A stretch of 64,000 nt of DNA from Nonomuraea fuscirosea (GCF_003001935.1 NZ_PVNG01000021.1:1-64000); one strand, 5' to 3'; counted from the first letter of the stretch, positions 9,791 to 18,333 are shown. Notes: generated by a model not told the origin, from the letters alone. Program-made: numbers and translations.

Positions 9791-11089
9791 TCAGGAGGCC
9801 AGGTAGGAGTACAGGCCCTCCATCACCCGGTCGCGGTTGTACAGGTAGACGTGATCGGTGACCGTGTTGGCCAGCACCCCGGCGCTCAGCCCGTTGAAGT
9901 GCGCGTCCGGCCGGTCGGTGCCGGGGCCGACGTACACCTTGTAGAAGCTGCCCGGCTCGATGACGGCGCCGTCGCCCACCCGCAGGAGGGTGTTGCCGAA
10001 CTCGCGCAGGGTGTAGCCGTTCAGGTCGATCGGCCTGCCGGTGGTGTTGCGGAGGGCGACGTACTCGCCCCCGTCGGGCTCGACGTCGCTGCCGTCGGGG
10101 TTGAACACCACGCTGTCGATGACGACGCCGTGGTTCGCCCGCAGCGGCTGCTTGCCGTTGAGCACGGCTTTGGCGACGTCGGGCACGTTGGTGAACACAT
10201 AGTCGTAGCCCTGGAGCTCGATCATGCTCAGGATCGACGGGCCGTCCTCGACCTCGCTCACGACCTTCAGTCCGAAGGACTGGACCCGGGCGACCTGCGA
10301 GGCGGTGGTCAGGACCGGGTTGCCGGCGATGGCGGTGGTCCAGGTGGCCAGCTCGGTGAGCACCTCGTCGGTCGCCGTCATGAACGGGTAGCCGCTGCGC
10401 AGCAGCAGCGTGGGCACCTTGGGCAGCAGCGCGTGGAACTGGCGCAGCGCGGCCTCGTCGAAGGACTGGACCCAGATCTGCGGAGCGCCGTTCCCGGCCT
10501 TGAGGTCATGGGTGTAACCCCAGGCGCGCAGCTCCTTGACCAGGTTCTCCACCATGCCGGGGTACAGGGTCGGCGACTTGAGCTCGGGCGCGAGGCCCGC
10601 CCGGCCGCCGGTGAGACGGAACCACTCGCGCAGGGTGAGAATCCGCTGCCCGGCGAAGGCCGGGTCCCACCACGAGCCGGCGTCGAGCTGCTTGATCTCG
10701 GCCAGGGTGAAGTCGATGACGTTCCAGGGGGCGCGGTCGGGGAAGACCTCCTCGACGTTCGTGGTCCGCGCGAGGGTGTTGTCGTGGATGACCACGAGCA
10801 CGCCGTCCTTGGTCTGGGCCAGGTCACCTTCCAGCACGTCGGCGCCGTCGGCCAGGGCCCGCCGGTAGGCGGCGGTGGTCTCCTCCGGCGCGTTCTTCGA
10901 GGCGCCCCGGTGTGACCAGACCACCGGCCTGTCGTGCTTCACCTGGTGGCCGGCGGCCGTTTCCGGTGGCGTCCCGGCGTCCGCTGAGCCGGGCTGAGCG
11001 GAGACGAGCGTCGCCGCCACCGCGGCCAGTGCCGCCGAGTGGACGAGCGCGGTTCGCAGCCGGTGGACGATGAAGCCTGGGAGTCGCAT
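9791..11089 (-). CDS. Secreted glycerophosphodiester phosphodiesterase with lamin-tail domain
   Basis: A 432-residue exported enzyme that should cleave glycerophosphodiesters to glycerol-3-phosphate and an alcohol. Residues 1-38 form a signal peptide (basic start, hydrophobic ALAAVAATLVSA, then small residues). The GDPD domain (about 55-310) shows the catalytic pair His60-Arg61 (SHRGAS), the metal ligands E87 and D89 (LEGDL) and His102 (VIHDNTLARTT). The usual PENT motif is PEET here. Residues about 320-430 look like a lamin-tail domain (VVIDSVVFNPDGSD then EYVALRNTTGRPIDLNGYTL), a beta module found on extracellular actinobacterial enzymes. It is transcribed alone. Family assignment is secure; substrate is not. 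Confidence 0.92.
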   Translation of the reverse strand: MRLPGFIVHRLRTALVHSAALAAVAATLVSAQPGSADAGTPPETAAGHQVKHDRPVVWSHRGASKNAPEETTAAYRRALADGADVLEGDLAQTKDGVLVVIHDNTLARTTNVEEVFPDRAPWNVIDFTLAEIKQLDAGSWWDPAFAGQRILTLREWFRLTGGRAGLAPELKSPTLYPGMVENLVKELRAWGYTHDLKAGNGAPQIWVQSFDEAALRQFHALLPKVPTLLLRSGYPFMTATDEVLTELATWTTAIAGNPVLTTASQVARVQSFGLKVVSEVEDGPSILSMIELQGYDYVFTNVPDVAKAVLNGKQPLRANHGVVIDSVVFNPDGSDVEPDGGEYVALRNTTGRPIDLNGYTLREFGNTLLRVGDGAVIEPGSFYKVYVGPGTDRPDAHFNGLSAGVLANTVTDHVYLYNRDRVMEGLYSYLAS

Positions 11090-11254
11090 GGGGGAACTTT
11101 CTGTCTAGGCGCACGCGTACGGGATCTTCCGCGCGTGGGCACTGTAGAGAGTTCCTCCGTCCGGCGCATGAACGTCCGACGACGGTGCGGCTGCCGGTCG
11201 GTGATCTCCCGTGCGCCTGCCCGCTGGACCGGCCATGGAGGGAATTTGTGCCGC

Positions 11255-11446
11255 CTAACCGGCGGACCGCAGCAGCATGTCCTCGATCTCCGCGCCGACG
11301 TCGGCCGTGCAGGCGAACGCGTGGCTCCCGGTCTCCGGGTCGACGATGTACAGGGTCGCGCGCTTGCCGCACTTCGAACACCAGCTGCCCTGCTCGCCGC
11401 CGAGCTCGGCCAGGCCGACCTTGATCTCCGGGATAACGAATGCCAT
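11255..11446 (-). CDS. Small CxxC protein, function unknown
   Basis: A 63-residue reading frame (MAFVIPEIKVGLAELGGEQG) with a CSKCG pair and a later single Cys (FACTADVG), suggesting a small zinc-binding or redox fold. Codon use is normal for the genome (GC-rich third positions), but the ribosome-binding site is weak. It lies alone between the glycerophosphodiesterase and oxidoreductase genes. I do not recognise the family. It may be a genuine small protein; the Cys arrangement is the only clue. Confidence 0.6.
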   Translation of the reverse strand: MAFVIPEIKVGLAELGGEQGSWCSKCGKRATLYIVDPETGSHAFACTADVGAEIEDMLLRSAG

Positions 11447-11564
11447 GCCGGAAGGGTAGATCAGCCTGGTCGGCGACCTCCGGGACCACAGAGCGCCTTG
11501 CCGAATCCATGCTTTGTGGAGTCCTCAACCTGGGACGAGCCGCCCGGTGCGGGGCGGAAACGGC

Positions 11565-12458
11565 TCAGATCACCAGCACGCGCCGCCCGCGCGCATGACC
11601 GGCCTGGCTGTCGATGTGCGCCTTCGCGGCCTCGGCGAGCGGGTACGACCGTTCGACCGGAATGTGCAGCCGGCCCCGCGAGATGAGGCCGACGGCTTCG
11701 GCGAGCGCATCCGGCACGCTCCCCGCCACGCCGGAGAAGCGCACACCGGACTCCGGCGCGCCGAGGTCAGCGATGGTGATCACCTTGCGCGGGTCGCCGG
11801 TCAGTTCGACGAGCTCGCGGATCACGCCCGAGCCGGCCAGGTCGAGGGCCGCGTCCACCCGGCCGAGCTGCCGTACGCGCTCGGGCCACCCCTCTCCGTA
11901 CGTGGTGGCGTGGGCGCCCAGGCTGCGTAGATAGTCCTGGTTCGCGGCCCCGGCCGTACCGATCACCGAGATGCCGCGGTCGCGGGCGATCTGCAGCACC
12001 GCCGACCCGACGCCCCCGGAGGCACCGCAGACCAGCAGCGTCTGGCCGGGCCGCACCCCGGACTCGCGGAGGATGCGCAGCGCGGTCTCGACCACGGAGG
12101 GGTACCCGGCCGCCTCCTCGAACGTCAGACCTTCCGGCATGCGGGCCCAGGCGGACATCACGGCGTACTCGGCATAGGTGTCGAAACCCTCGCCGAACAC
12201 GTGGTCGCCGGCCTTGACGTCTTCGACGCCCTCGCCCACCTCGTCCACCACCCCGGCGGCGTCCAGCCCGACACCGGCGGGCAACTCGATCGGATGGGCC
12301 TTCAGCATCTGACCTTCACGGACCCTCCAATCGACGGGGTTCACGCCCGCCGCCCGTACGGCGATGCGGACCTGACCGGGACCCACGTGGGGTTCCTCGG
12401 CGTCGATGAGGCGCAGGACCTCCGGGCCGCCGAACTCGGCGAAGCTCACTTTCTTCAT
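11565..12458 (-). CDS. NADPH:quinone oxidoreductase-like alcohol dehydrogenase (MDR family)
   Basis: A 297-residue medium-chain reductase of the zinc-free quinone oxidoreductase branch. The N-terminal GroES-like half has AAGVNPVDWRVREG and GLDAAGVVDEVGEGVEDVKA; the nucleotide-binding half has LLVCGASGGVGSAVLQIA. No structural-zinc cysteines are present. Likely role: NADPH-dependent reduction of a quinone or enone in the cytosol. It diverges from a TetR gene with a perfect dyad (12475-12485) 17 bases upstream of its ATG, so repression by that TetR protein is likely. Confidence 0.9.
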   Translation of the reverse strand: MKKVSFAEFGGPEVLRLIDAEEPHVGPGQVRIAVRAAGVNPVDWRVREGQMLKAHPIELPAGVGLDAAGVVDEVGEGVEDVKAGDHVFGEGFDTYAEYAVMSAWARMPEGLTFEEAAGYPSVVETALRILRESGVRPGQTLLVCGASGGVGSAVLQIARDRGISVIGTAGAANQDYLRSLGAHATTYGEGWPERVRQLGRVDAALDLAGSGVIRELVELTGDPRKVITIADLGAPESGVRFSGVAGSVPDALAEAVGLISRGRLHIPVERSYPLAEAAKAHIDSQAGHARGRRVLVI

Positions 12459-12474
12459 GCGGCCGACCGTAGCA

Positions 12475-12485
12475 CTAACCGTTAG
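12475..12485. promoter_or_regulatory. Putative TetR operator
   Basis: CTAAC-C-GTTAG is a perfect 5-bp dyad between the oxidoreductase start (12458) and the TetR start (12529), in an AT-richer stretch that must hold both promoters. Likely bound by the divergent TetR protein. Confidence 0.5.
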
Positions 12486-12528
12486 GGTTTTGAAATCGCT
12501 CTACTTTTGTAGCTGATAGCATCAGCGC

Positions 12529-13143
12529 ATGACCGTCCCGTCCGGGCGCAGGGAGCGCAAGAAGGCCGCGACCCGCCAGAAGATCGCCGACACCGCCCTG
12601 CGGCTCTTCCTCGATCGCGGCTACGACGCGGTGGGCCTGCGCGACGTGGCCGCCGAGGCCGACGTGGCGGTGACCACGATCTTCGCCCACTTCGCCGCGA
12701 AGGAAGCCCTGGTGTTCGAGCAGGACGACACGTTCGAACACCGCCTCACTCGGGCCGTCACCGACCGGCCGCCGCACGAGCCGCTCATCCCCGCGCTGCG
12801 CCGCGAGCTCCACGCCATGGTGCGCCACTGCACGGCGGACGGCGCCGCCCCGACCTGGCGCATGATCGACCAGTCACCCGCTCTGCGCGACTACGAGGAG
12901 TCCATGAAGCGGCGTCACGCACAGGCCCTGGCGACCGCCATCGCCGCCGACCTCGGCCTGCCATCGGCCACCACGGCCTGCCGGACGATCGCCAGGTTCG
13001 TGATCGACGCTCATTCGCTGGCCCGCCAGGCGGCCGATCCCGAGGCCGCGGTGGACGAGATCTTCGAGATGATCGAGGCGGCCTGGGCGGCCACGGGCCT
13101 GTCCCGCAGTGACCTCGGGCGGGCGGCGGCGGGTCAGCGTTGA
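12529..13143 (+). CDS. TetR-family transcriptional regulator
   Basis: A 204-residue TetR-type repressor. Residues about 8-60 form the DNA-binding domain (ATRQKIADTALRLFLDRGYD, then VGLRDVAAEADVAVTTIFAH), with the FFAK-like recognition end FAAKEAL. The rest is a helical ligand domain of unassigned specificity. It diverges from the quinone oxidoreductase gene; the dyad at 12475-12485 lies between them, so it probably represses that gene and itself. The coding region ends where a stretch of gene fragments starts. Confidence 0.92.
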   Translation: MTVPSGRRERKKAATRQKIADTALRLFLDRGYDAVGLRDVAAEADVAVTTIFAHFAAKEALVFEQDDTFEHRLTRAVTDRPPHEPLIPALRRELHAMVRHCTADGAAPTWRMIDQSPALRDYEESMKRRHAQALATAIAADLGLPSATTACRTIARFVIDAHSLARQAADPEAAVDEIFEMIEAAWAATGLSRSDLGRAAAGQR

Positions 13144-13192
13144 GCTGTCGCCGCCGATCCACCCCATGCGGTCTGGAAGGCGTCGCGGGGGC

Positions 13193-13535
13193 TCAGCCTC
13201 GCCCGCCGGTCCGTGCCGGGGATTCCCGCGTGCGACACCCGTTCACCGGCCCCCGGAGCATCGACCAGCCCAGGACGACGACCGCCACGAGCAGGAGGCC
13301 CGCGGCGACGGGGCGGGTGGCGAAGATGGCGACGCTGCCGTCCGACATGATCAGGGACTGGCGGAACGAGCGTTCCATGATGGGGCCCAGGATGAAGGCC
13401 AGCACCAGCGGCCCCGGCGGAAAGCCGGTCTTCCGCATCAGATAGCCGGCCACCGCCGAGCCGAGCACGACCCACATGTCGAAGGGTTGTTGTTGACGCT
13501 GTAGACGCCGAGGACCCCGACGGCGGGATACAGCC
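13193..13535 (-). pseudogene. tctA remnant (tripartite tricarboxylate carrier, large membrane subunit)
   Basis: The minus strand carries the C-terminal part of a TctA-type permease: PFDMWVVLGSAVAGYLMRKT, then GFPPGPLVLAFILGPIMERS, then a last hydrophobic helix. Just upstream, another frame encodes YPAVGVLGVYSVNNN, the segment that precedes it in TctA; a one-base deletion near 13484 separates the two. Everything N-terminal of that is absent, and no tctB or tctC is present. The gene is dead; only about 115 of about 500 residues remain. Tripartite transporters import carboxylates, so a former uptake locus was lost here. Confidence 0.75.
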
Positions 13536-13852
13536 GACGTGGTCGGCGGCAAGCTGATCGACACGATCGAGGCGGCGCTCCAGGACGGCGACGCCGACGA
13601 GGCTGTCAGTCCGTTCTACTCCCGGGTGACAAGGCCGTCTCATGGGCGGAGGACCCGGAGGATCACCTGATCATGGAGCAGCCGCTCAGCTTCACGAACC
13701 ACCGGGCCGACGTGATCGCTAGGGTGATCGACCCCCATACGCAGGTGAAGGACGTCGACGAGTTGCAAGAATTGATCCTGCAGGCGTTCGAGGCCGAGAG
13801 CGTCCTCCGCGACGAACCCCACCGCCACACCAACCTGCAACCCTCCATCTGA
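13536..13852 (+). pseudogene. Unidentified gene remnant
   Basis: The plus strand has two protein-like stretches in different frames: VVGGKLIDTIEAALQDGDAD (from about 13536) and, after a shift near 13630, SWAEDPEDHLIMEQPLSFTN continuing to VLRDEPHRHTNLQPSI and TGA at 13852. Composition and codon use are coding-like, but there is no start region and I do not recognise the family. It abuts the tctA remnant head to head, so the junction near 13535 is a breakpoint. Probably the C-terminal end of a lost gene. Confidence 0.4.
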
Positions 13853-13917
13853 GCGCCATCGTCTTCGCCCGCAGATACTGGTCGACCTGCTGCAGCCGCG
13901 CCCGCGTCAGAGCGGGG

Positions 13918-14010
13918 GTGAGGCTGGGTTTGGGGCCGCGGGCGGGTTGGTCCTGTTCGCCCCACAGCAGCGCGATGTCCGTCGGCAGATCCCGCCAGCG
14001 GCCTGCCCTC
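13918..14010 (-). pseudogene. TetR regulator N-terminal remnant
   Basis: The minus strand encodes DLPTDIALLWGEQDQPARGP followed by KPSLT. This matches the N-terminal lead-in common to one TetR subgroup (LLWG...RGPKPxLT, just before the helix-turn-helix). After that the reading frame goes straight into unrelated sequence (PALTRARLQQVDQYL), so the DNA-binding domain is lost. A short relic inside the 13.2-14.2 kb fragment zone. Confidence 0.5.
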
Positions 14011-14081
14011 ACCGCCCTGCCGGCGGCAGGCGCCCCCGTCCACGAAGACCCCGCGGTCGGCGACGACCCCGGCACCAACTG

Positions 14082-14200
14082 ATGGTCTCCGTCCTGGTAG
14101 CCGTCCTGAAGTTTCAGCGCGACATGATCGGCGAGAACACCCGCGAAGGACGTCGTACATCACGGGCGCGGTGCTGGGCGCCCACGGCGGCTACAACACC
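14082..14200 (+). pseudogene. Possible serine-recombinase remnant
   Basis: The plus strand reads MVSVLVAVLKFQRDMIGENT then REG and, after a one-base shift, HHGRGAGRPRRL. This resembles the segment LAEFERxLIxERTxxG...GRxGGRPRKL that ends the catalytic domain of resolvase-type serine recombinases. No Ser active-site region is present. If right, it is a trace of a mobile element that may have built this fragment zone. Short match, so tentative. Confidence 0.35.
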
Positions 14201-14204
14201 TGAC

Positions 14205-14242
14205 TTGACTAAATAGTAGTCAGCCATCTAAGCTGACTACTA
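14205..14242 (+). promoter_or_regulatory. Promoter with large inverted-repeat operator
   Basis: TAGTAGTCAG (14214-14223) and CTGACTACTA (14233-14242) form a perfect 10-bp inverted repeat with a 9-base spacer. TTGACT (14205-14210) and TAAGCT (14229-14234), 18 bases apart, make a good promoter whose -10 lies inside the repeat. A bound protein, plausibly the HxlR product of the second gene, would block transcription of the epimerase-HxlR operon. Confidence 0.65.
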
Positions 14243-14265
14243 AATCATGAAGCTAGGAGAGATGC

Positions 14266-14856
14266 GTGAGAGTATTTCTGGCCGGTGCGTCCGGCGTGAT
14301 CGGGCAGCAGCTGATTCCCCGCCTCGTCGAAAAAGGGCACGTGGTCGGCGGCATGACCCGCTCGCCCGGCAAGACCGACCTGCTGACCCGGCTCGGCGCC
14401 GAGCCGATCCTGTGCGACGTCTTCGACCGCGACGCGTTGATCAAGGCGGTTCGCGACTTCGCCCCGGACGTCATCCTGAACGAGCTGACCGACCTGCCCG
14501 ACGAGGTGGAGAAGATCGGTGAGCACGGGGAGCTGAACGCGCGCATCCGTACCGAAGGCAACCAGAACCTCATCGACGCAGCCAGGCAGAGCGGATCGCC
14601 CAAGATCCTCGCCCAGACGGTCGCCTGGCGGCTGCAGGACGGCCCTGACGCCGACGCCGTCGTCGAGTTGGAACGTTCCGTTCTGGCCGAGGGCGGCGTC
14701 GTGCTCAGCTACGGGCAGTTCTACGGGCCCGGCACCTACAACGAACAGCAGATCCCCGCCGAGCCTCGCGTTCGGATCGACCGCGCCGCTGACCGTACTG
14801 TGGAACTGCTCGACGCGCCGTCAGGCGTCGTCGTCATCACCGACCAGCCCGCGTAG
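14266..14856 (+). CDS. NAD(P)-dependent epimerase/reductase-like protein
   Basis: A 196-residue Rossmann protein of the atypical SDR/NmrA-like group. The N terminus VRVFLAGASGVIGQQLIPRL has the GxxGxxG nucleotide motif; YGQFYGPGTY appears near residue 150. At under 200 residues it is shorter than ordinary epimerases (about 300), so the C-terminal substrate domain is reduced. GTG 14266 follows AGGAGA at good distance. It is the first gene of an operon with the HxlR gene 15 bases downstream. HxlR proteins commonly control stress- or quinone-responsive reductases, which fits. Substrate unknown. Confidence 0.82.
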   Translation: MRVFLAGASGVIGQQLIPRLVEKGHVVGGMTRSPGKTDLLTRLGAEPILCDVFDRDALIKAVRDFAPDVILNELTDLPDEVEKIGEHGELNARIRTEGNQNLIDAARQSGSPKILAQTVAWRLQDGPDADAVVELERSVLAEGGVVLSYGQFYGPGTYNEQQIPAEPRVRIDRAADRTVELLDAPSGVVVITDQPA

Positions 14857-14871
14857 GATTCAGGGGACGTC

Positions 14872-15369
14872 ATGCCGCTCTCGTTCGAAGGTGTTCTGGC
14901 CGATCGGAGTACGTGGCGGCTGGACAACTGCTCGATCGGCAGGTCGATGGAGGCCATCGGCACGCGCTCCTCGATGCTGGTCCTGCGCGAGGCCTTCTAC
15001 GGCACGACCCGGTTCGACGACTTCGTCCGGCGGACGAAGATCGGCGACGCCATCGTCGCGGCGCGGCTCAAGGACCTGACCGACATCGGTCTGTTCACCA
15101 AGCAGCCCTACCGGGAGCCGGGCAAGCGGACCCGCTACGAATACCTGCTGACGGAGAAGGGCAGGGACCTGTTCCCTGCCGTGTTCGCGCTCATGCAGTG
15201 GGGCAACAAGCACCTGCAGGGCGAGGACGGCGGACCGCTGCGTCTCGTGGAACAGGGCACCGGCGAGCCCGTCGTGATCGGCGCGCGCACCGCGTCCGGC
15301 AGGGATGTCGACCTCGAAGACCTCGCCATCGTGGCGCACGGCGACTGGGCCGGCCCGCAGAGCGACTGA
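14872..15369 (+). CDS. HxlR-family transcriptional regulator
   Basis: A 165-residue HxlR-type winged-helix regulator. The core (NCSIGRSMEAIGTRSSMLVL, then TRFDDFVRRTKIGDAIVAAR and LKDLTDIGLF) matches the family, including the single Cys near the N terminus of the domain that senses oxidants or electrophiles in several relatives. The C-terminal 60 residues form the usual extra strand and helix. It is cotranscribed behind the epimerase-like gene and likely binds the 14214-14242 inverted repeat to autoregulate the pair. Confidence 0.9.
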   Translation: MPLSFEGVLADRSTWRLDNCSIGRSMEAIGTRSSMLVLREAFYGTTRFDDFVRRTKIGDAIVAARLKDLTDIGLFTKQPYREPGKRTRYEYLLTEKGRDLFPAVFALMQWGNKHLQGEDGGPLRLVEQGTGEPVVIGARTASGRDVDLEDLAIVAHGDWAGPQSD

Positions 15370-15456
15370 CCGTTCAACGGCCCTGGTCCGCCCAAGCCCG
15401 TTGACCCAACCTGGTCCACCTAGGCCACCACCACTTTCTCGCAGACCACCGCATCC

Positions 15457-16710
15457 ATGCGCGCGTGGTCTCTTCAGGGACCCGTTTCGTCATCTCAAGT
15501 AACCACCGGGAAGCACGCGACCCGCCGCCGGCGCACTCTCCCCGCCGGGCTCGCCCTGACGGGCGCGGCGCTCGCGTTCACCGGCCTCTACCTCGCGGCA
15601 GGCGCGCTGACGCCGCTGCTCGTGCTCTACAGGCAACAGTGGGACTTCCCACCGTCGCTCCTCACCCTGGCCTTCGCCGTGTACGCGATCGGCTTTCTGG
15701 CCGCCGTCCTCACGCTGGGCTCGCTCTCCGACCACGTCGGCCGGAGCCCGGTCCTGGTCGGCGCCCTGGTCGTCCAGCTCGTGTCGAACGTCCTGTTCCT
15801 CGTCGCCTCCGACATCGGATGGGTGATCGCCGGCCGCATCGTGCAGGGCGTCTCCAGCGGCGCCGCGACGGCCGCCTTCACCGCGGTGCTCGTAGAACTC
15901 GCCCCTGCGGGAAAGAAGCGCCTGGGCACGATCCTCGGCAGCGCCGGCCTGACCGGCGGCCTCGGGGCCGGATCCTTGCTGGCCGGCCTCGCGATCCAGC
16001 TCACGCCCACAGCGAACGTCATCACCTTCACCGTCCTCATCGTCCTGACCGTTCTCGGGACCGTCGCCGTCGCCCTGTCGCCCGAGACCATGACCCGCAC
16101 CCCCGGCGCGCTCCGCTCGATGGTCCCGCGTGTGTCGCTTCCGCCCGCCGCCAGGAAGGAGTTCGCCGCCGCCGCACCCGTGGTCGCCGCGGTCTGGATG
16201 CTCGCCGGCCTGTCCTGAGGGCTGGCGCCGAACATGGTCCGCAGCGTCTTCCACCTGGACAGCGGCCTGCTGAACGGCTTGACCGGGTTCATCGCGCCCG
16301 CGGTCTCGACCGTCGTCGGACTGTCGTTCGCCCGGATCGACCCGCGGCGGGCGATGACCGTCGGCATCTACGCGTCCGTCGCCGGGGCCGTCGGCATCAT
16401 CGGCGGGGTGTTCGCCGGAAACCTGACCGTCATGATCATCGGACAGGCCGTGGCCGGGGTCGGCTTCGGGGCGTCCTTCTCCGCGGCTCTGCGCCTGATC
16501 TTTCCCCTCGCGGCGGCGCACCAGCGGGCAGGCGTCGTCGCCGGGATCTACGTCGTCTCCTACGTCGCCTTCGGCGTGCCCATCGTCATCGAGAGCCAAC
16601 TCGTCGGCCCGCTCGGCGAGATCCCCGCCGTCGTCTGCTACACGGCCCTGACCGTCCTGCCGGCGCTCATCAGCCTCTTCGCCCAGACCCGCATGAGACG
16701 CGGCGCCTGA
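15457..16710 (+). pseudogene. MFS exporter gene interrupted by an in-frame TGA
   Basis: A 12-helix major-facilitator transporter read in one frame from 15457 to 16710 but broken by TGA at 16216-16218. The first part has helices 1-6 with the motif GSLSDHVGRSPVLVGAL; the second begins GLAPNMVRSVFHLDSG and carries the remaining helices. Both halves align as one protein of about 417 residues. At the lesion relatives read about GLYLGLGPSM and this gene GLS-stop-GLAPNM, which looks like a lost base followed by a gained base that restores frame. The gene is probably inactive, or yields full-length protein only by UGA readthrough. It follows the HxlR gene on the same strand. Confidence 0.8.
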
Positions 16711-16794
16711 GCCAAGGGCTCAGCTTGTGCTGACGGAGGGGACCACGTCCGCGAACCGAATGGACCCGACGGGGCTCAGCCTTCACATCCATGC

Positions 16795-16925
16795 ATGGTG
16801 CATCACCGTCATGAAGGAACGGAAACCGCAGGCCGGTGCGGTCGAACACCTCCAGCGACAGCTCGGGAAAGTCAGCCGGGGCAGCATGCCATCGATCAGC
16901 GCGCGCAGCTCCTTGGCTCCACAGC
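16795..16925 (-). pseudogene. Tn3-family transposase relic
   Basis: The minus strand encodes AKELRALIDGMLPRL, then after a one-base loss DFPELSLEVFDRTGL and FLHDGDAPCMD. This matches the C-terminal domain of Tn3-type DDE transposases (LxxLxDGMLPRVDLPELLLEV, then TG...FTH...ARMxD). Only about 40 residues survive. It lies directly behind the coiled-coil gene, whose 3' end is duplicated up to this point. The relic shows that a Tn3-type element once occupied the site. Confidence 0.6.
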
Positions 16926-17165
16926 AGCCTGTTCCTGTGCCGCGTCCCAGCACCTGTTCCCGAGGCTCCGCACCCACCGCACGTTCCCGCAGTTCCGCGA
17001 CCATCGCACCTTCGCGTGGCCACCTCTCCGGCCTTCATTCCTGCGGCACGACAGCCTGTTCCCTGTGCCGCGCCTCCAGCTCCTGTTCCCCCGGCTCCGC
17101 ACCAACCGCACGTTCGCGCCGCGCCTCACCCAGCGCTCGTTCGCGCAGCTCCGCGGCCACCGCTC
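16924..17165. repeat. Imperfect duplication of the 3' end of the coiled-coil gene
   Basis: Two related blocks lie in direct orientation: 16924-17008 and 17051-17165. On the minus strand the inner block encodes AAELRERALG...RERAVGAEPGEQ within the gene; the outer block encodes VAELRERAVGAEPREQ after its stop. The inner copy holds extra bases absent from the outer one. The outer copy runs straight into the Tn3 transposase relic. Confidence 0.6.
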
Positions 17166-18333
17166 GTTCGCGCAGTTGTGCCGCCTCCGCGCGTGCCGCG
17201 TCCAGCTCCGCTCGCAGGTCCTCCAGGCGGATCCGTTCCAGCCGCAGTTCGCTCTGGAAGCGATCGCGCTCCTTCGCCGCCGCGTCGGCCCTGGCTCGTT
17301 CCTTGGAGACCAGCTTTCGTTCCCGTGACAGGGCCGCCACCCCGTCGGTCTCCGCAGCCGCCGCCTTGGCTGCCAGCCGTTCGGCCTCGGCCTGTGCCTG
17401 GGTCGCGTCCCTGAGCGCCATCGCGCGGTCGCGGTCCGCCTCGGCGGCGGCCCGTTCCGCCGCGACGGCTCGCGCCACGGCGCGCTCGCGCTCCTGCGCC
17501 GCCACCTCCTCCCGGGCCTTCGCGCCGACCGCCTCGCGTTCGGCGCGCTCACGCTCTCGGACGGCGGCCGCCGTGTCCTGCCGGGCGCGATCACGTTCCT
17601 CCCGCGCCAGCTCGGCCGTCTGCTGAGCCTGTACGGCCTCGGCCCGCGCGTCCTCCGCCTGCTTGACGGCCAGCCTGGCCCGCTCGGCCAGCTCCTGCGT
17701 CGTCTGGTCCTTGGCCTGCTCGGTCATGTCGACCTGACGGGCGGCATCCTCGGCTCTGCGCTCGGCCAGCTCGGCCCGCCGTTTGGCCTGCTCGACCGTC
17801 TGCAACGCCTGCCGCTCAGTGCTGGCGGCCTCGCGCAGGGCGGCCAGGGCCTGCTCCCGTGCTCTTTCCGCATCGGCCAGCGCGGTCTCGCGTTCGCTCT
17901 CGGCCTCCTCCAGGCGCTGCCGCATCTCGGCGGTCTGCCTCCTGGCGTGCTCGGCGGCCTCCCGCGCCAGCCGTACCTGCTCGAACGCCTGCTCCCGCTC
18001 GGTACGGGCGATGGCCACCCGGGTGTGCGCCTCGGCCTGGACGGCGCTGATCTTGGCCTCGACCCCGGCGGGGCTGAGCTCCTCGGCCAGCGCCCGTGCG
18101 AGCGGTTCGAGGGTGGCGGCCAGCCCGACCTCCATCCGGTCGTACAACTGCTCGGCCCTGGCCAGCGCTCCCTCCAGTCCGGGGGTGGCCCGTCGCAGCT
18201 CCCGCTCGCGCTTGGCGGCGGCCTGGCAGTCCTTGTCGGGACAGTACGCCTTCGGCCGGCCCCGGCCGCGGCGCTGCTCGATCGGCGCGCCACAGTGCTT
18301 ACACGGCGTCACGAAGCTGGTGTCTTCGGTCAC
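17035..18333 (-). CDS. Zinc-ribbon coiled-coil protein, possibly transposon- or plasmid-derived
   Basis: A 432-residue protein from GTG 18333 (VTEDTSFVTPCKHCG). Residues about 10-40 form a zinc ribbon (CKHCG...RGRGRPKAYCPDKDC) with an AT-hook-like RGRGRPK core, suggesting DNA binding. The rest, residues about 45-425, is an unbroken Ala/Glu/Arg-rich coiled coil. This plan recalls KfrA-type plasmid proteins and accessory genes of actinobacterial Tn3 elements; the function is unproven. An AT-rich promoter region (18345-18385) precedes it, unlike the rest of the window. Its 3' end is duplicated next to a Tn3 transposase relic. It may act as a DNA-binding scaffold or repressor. Confidence 0.75.
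   Translation of the reverse strand: MTEDTSFVTPCKHCGAPIEQRRGRGRPKAYCPDKDCQAAAKRERELRRATPGLEGALARAEQLYDRMEVGLAATLEPLARALAEELSPAGVEAKISAVQAEAHTRVAIARTEREQAFEQVRLAREAAEHARRQTAEMRQRLEEAESERETALADAERAREQALAALREAASTERQALQTVEQAKRRAELAERRAEDAARQVDMTEQAKDQTTQELAERARLAVKQAEDARAEAVQAQQTAELAREERDRARQDTAAAVRERERAEREAVGAKAREEVAAQERERAVARAVAAERAAAEADRDRAMALRDATQAQAEAERLAAKAAAAETDGVAALSRERKLVSKERARADAAAKERDRFQSELRLERIRLEDLRAELDAARAEAAQLRERAVAAELRERALGEARRERAVGAEPGEQELEARHREQAVVPQE

Noticed and set aside
6506..10915. 1469-codon plus-strand frame across the kinase and glycerophosphodiesterase genes
   Set aside because: It spans two real minus-strand genes and their gap, is full of Arg/Gly/His low-complexity sequence and shows no domain.
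14082..14200. Active mobile element or prophage
   Set aside because: Only a short recombinase-like fragment exists, with no active-site region, no att sites and no phage genes.
16216..16218. UGA as selenocysteine codon in the MFS gene
   Set aside because: MFS transporters do not use selenocysteine at this position and no SECIS-like hairpin is evident; a nonsense lesion is simpler.
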